Translations under genes and position numbers: made by a program
Shown here: positions 20,371-20,649 of the stretch, piece by piece
Numbering within the stretch: the stretch's first letter is position 1
How the letters are laid out: each line of letters begins with the position of its first letter
Notes under the pieces: generated by a model
Databases searched by the model: none
What the model was told of the DNA's origin: nothing
What the model saw: only the letters and a program-made list of their open reading frames with translations
DNA from: Clostridia bacterium
GTDB taxonomy: Bacteria; Bacillota_A; Clostridia; Christensenellales; Aristaeellaceae
DNA: 20,649 bases
Direction: 5' to 3'
Assembly (NCBI GenBank): GCA_017481065.1
Contig: JAFUPT010000029.1
Coordinates: 1-20,649, forward strand

Positions 20371-20435
20371 AAACCCCTGTCGCTGAGATTCGTTTCGTTT
20401 ACCGGTTTCGTTTACAGTTTTGCAGGGGTTTTTTT
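20371..20435. terminator. Hairpin with T runs on both strands and 11-bp direct repeats in the loop, upstream of the recombinase
   Basis: AAACCCCTG (20371-20379) pairs with CAGGGGTTT (20423-20431). On the plus strand a run of seven T follows; on the minus strand CAGGGGTTTTCTTTT leads directly into the recombinase RBS. The 43-base loop holds GTTTCGTTTAC twice (20392-20402 and 20405-20415). It may end transcription of the minus-strand gene at the right edge, or attenuate the recombinase. Confidence 0.55.
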
Positions 20436-20566
20436 ATGGTTCTTTATCGGATTTCCAAGTATTCAAGAAGAGTAATGTTTGATTTTACAGGCGGCCCGGA
20501 GATTTTCCGGGATTTCAGGTGGTTTTCGGTCGTTTGCTTACTGTCAATTTCAACAGTTGTTAGATT

Positions 20567-20649
20567 TTACGCCGTTGTTTGCCGCACGCTCTCCTTGATG
20601 TGGGCTTCGTGAAGCTGTCTGATATCATGAAGCAGTTCATATAGCGCAG
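20567..20649 (-). CDS. C-terminal end of an unidentified gene (5' part outside window)
   Basis: On the minus strand the frame entering at the right edge reads ALYELLHDIRQLHEAHIKES, then VRQTTA and TAA (20569-20567). The sequence has a helical, charged character and normal codon use, so it is probably the true 3' end of a gene. Too short to name. It would lie upstream of, and in the same direction as, the serine recombinase; the gap 20436-20566 between them shows no other gene. Confidence 0.45.
   Translation of the reverse strand, partial: ALYELLHDIRQLHEAHIKESVRQTTA

Larger units (their letters stand above)
12097..20649. mobile_element. Putative integrative element next to tRNA-Met (left end only; right end outside window)
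   Basis: A tyrosine integrase sits 176 bases behind a tRNA gene and is oriented towards it, a standard arrangement for elements integrated in a tRNA 3' end. Base composition changes: 12140-14390 is clearly more AT-rich than the backbone. The content is integrase, two small unknown or regulatory proteins, a giant surface-protein gene as cargo, and a second (serine) recombinase. I saw no second copy of the tRNA 3' end (GGTTCGAATCCGATCGCCGG) in the window, so the other attachment site must be further right or the model is wrong. No conjugation genes are seen. Confidence 0.6.

Overview
The window looks like a chromosome segment of a GC-rich Bacillota bacterium, most likely a Clostridia (Oscillospiraceae/Christensenellaceae-like) organism. 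The grounds are strong AGGAGG ribosome-binding sites, sigma-A type promoters, an FMN riboswitch with RibU, and YetF/DUF421-DUF4363, SH3b, BIG2 and lipobox proteins. The taxonomic call is an inference from gene content and style, not a database match.

Layout. 1-1552: two consecutive G3E/CobW-type metallochaperone genes. The first is cut by the left edge and carries a His/Cys-rich repeat tract; the second appears to be a GTPase fused to a DUF1980/YcgQ-like C-terminal domain. 1727-2215: a secreted SH3b protein. 2487-3953 (minus): an EamA transporter and a TRIC/UPF0126 membrane protein in one operon. 4058-4966: promoter, FMN riboswitch, intrinsic terminator and ribU. 5252-10353 (minus): a four-gene cluster made of a MotA/TolQ/ExbB-type channel with a long helical tail, a MotB/OmpA-type stator protein with a Gln-rich coiled coil, a small membrane-anchored protein, and a large membrane-anchored coiled-coil protein. 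10586-11685 (minus): DUF421 and DUF4363, translationally coupled by TAATG. 11879-12138: consensus promoter, initiator tRNA-fMet, elongator tRNA-Met and a terminator.

From about 12100 to the right edge the content changes to what looks like an integrative element placed behind the tRNA-Met gene. It holds a tyrosine integrase, a small hypothetical protein, a small HTH protein, a 1771-residue surface lipoprotein (Glu/Pro stalk, eight BIG2 domains, BspA-like repeats, right-handed beta-helix), a Pin-type serine recombinase, and the 3' end of one more gene. The right boundary is not in the window.

Most interesting items: (i) the MotA/MotB-like, ZorAB-reminiscent envelope motor cluster with two uncharacterised accessory proteins, one of which has a Na+-decarboxylase-like GGADGPTAI motif inside a coiled-coil protein; (ii) a non-coding array of GAGCAA-like hexamers phased at about 10.5 bp over and upstream of the integrase promoter; (iii) two copies of a multi-hairpin intergenic module centred on a terminator, both at convergent gene junctions of the host backbone; (iv) the G3E-DUF1980 fusion; (v) a three-domain super-repeat in the surface protein.
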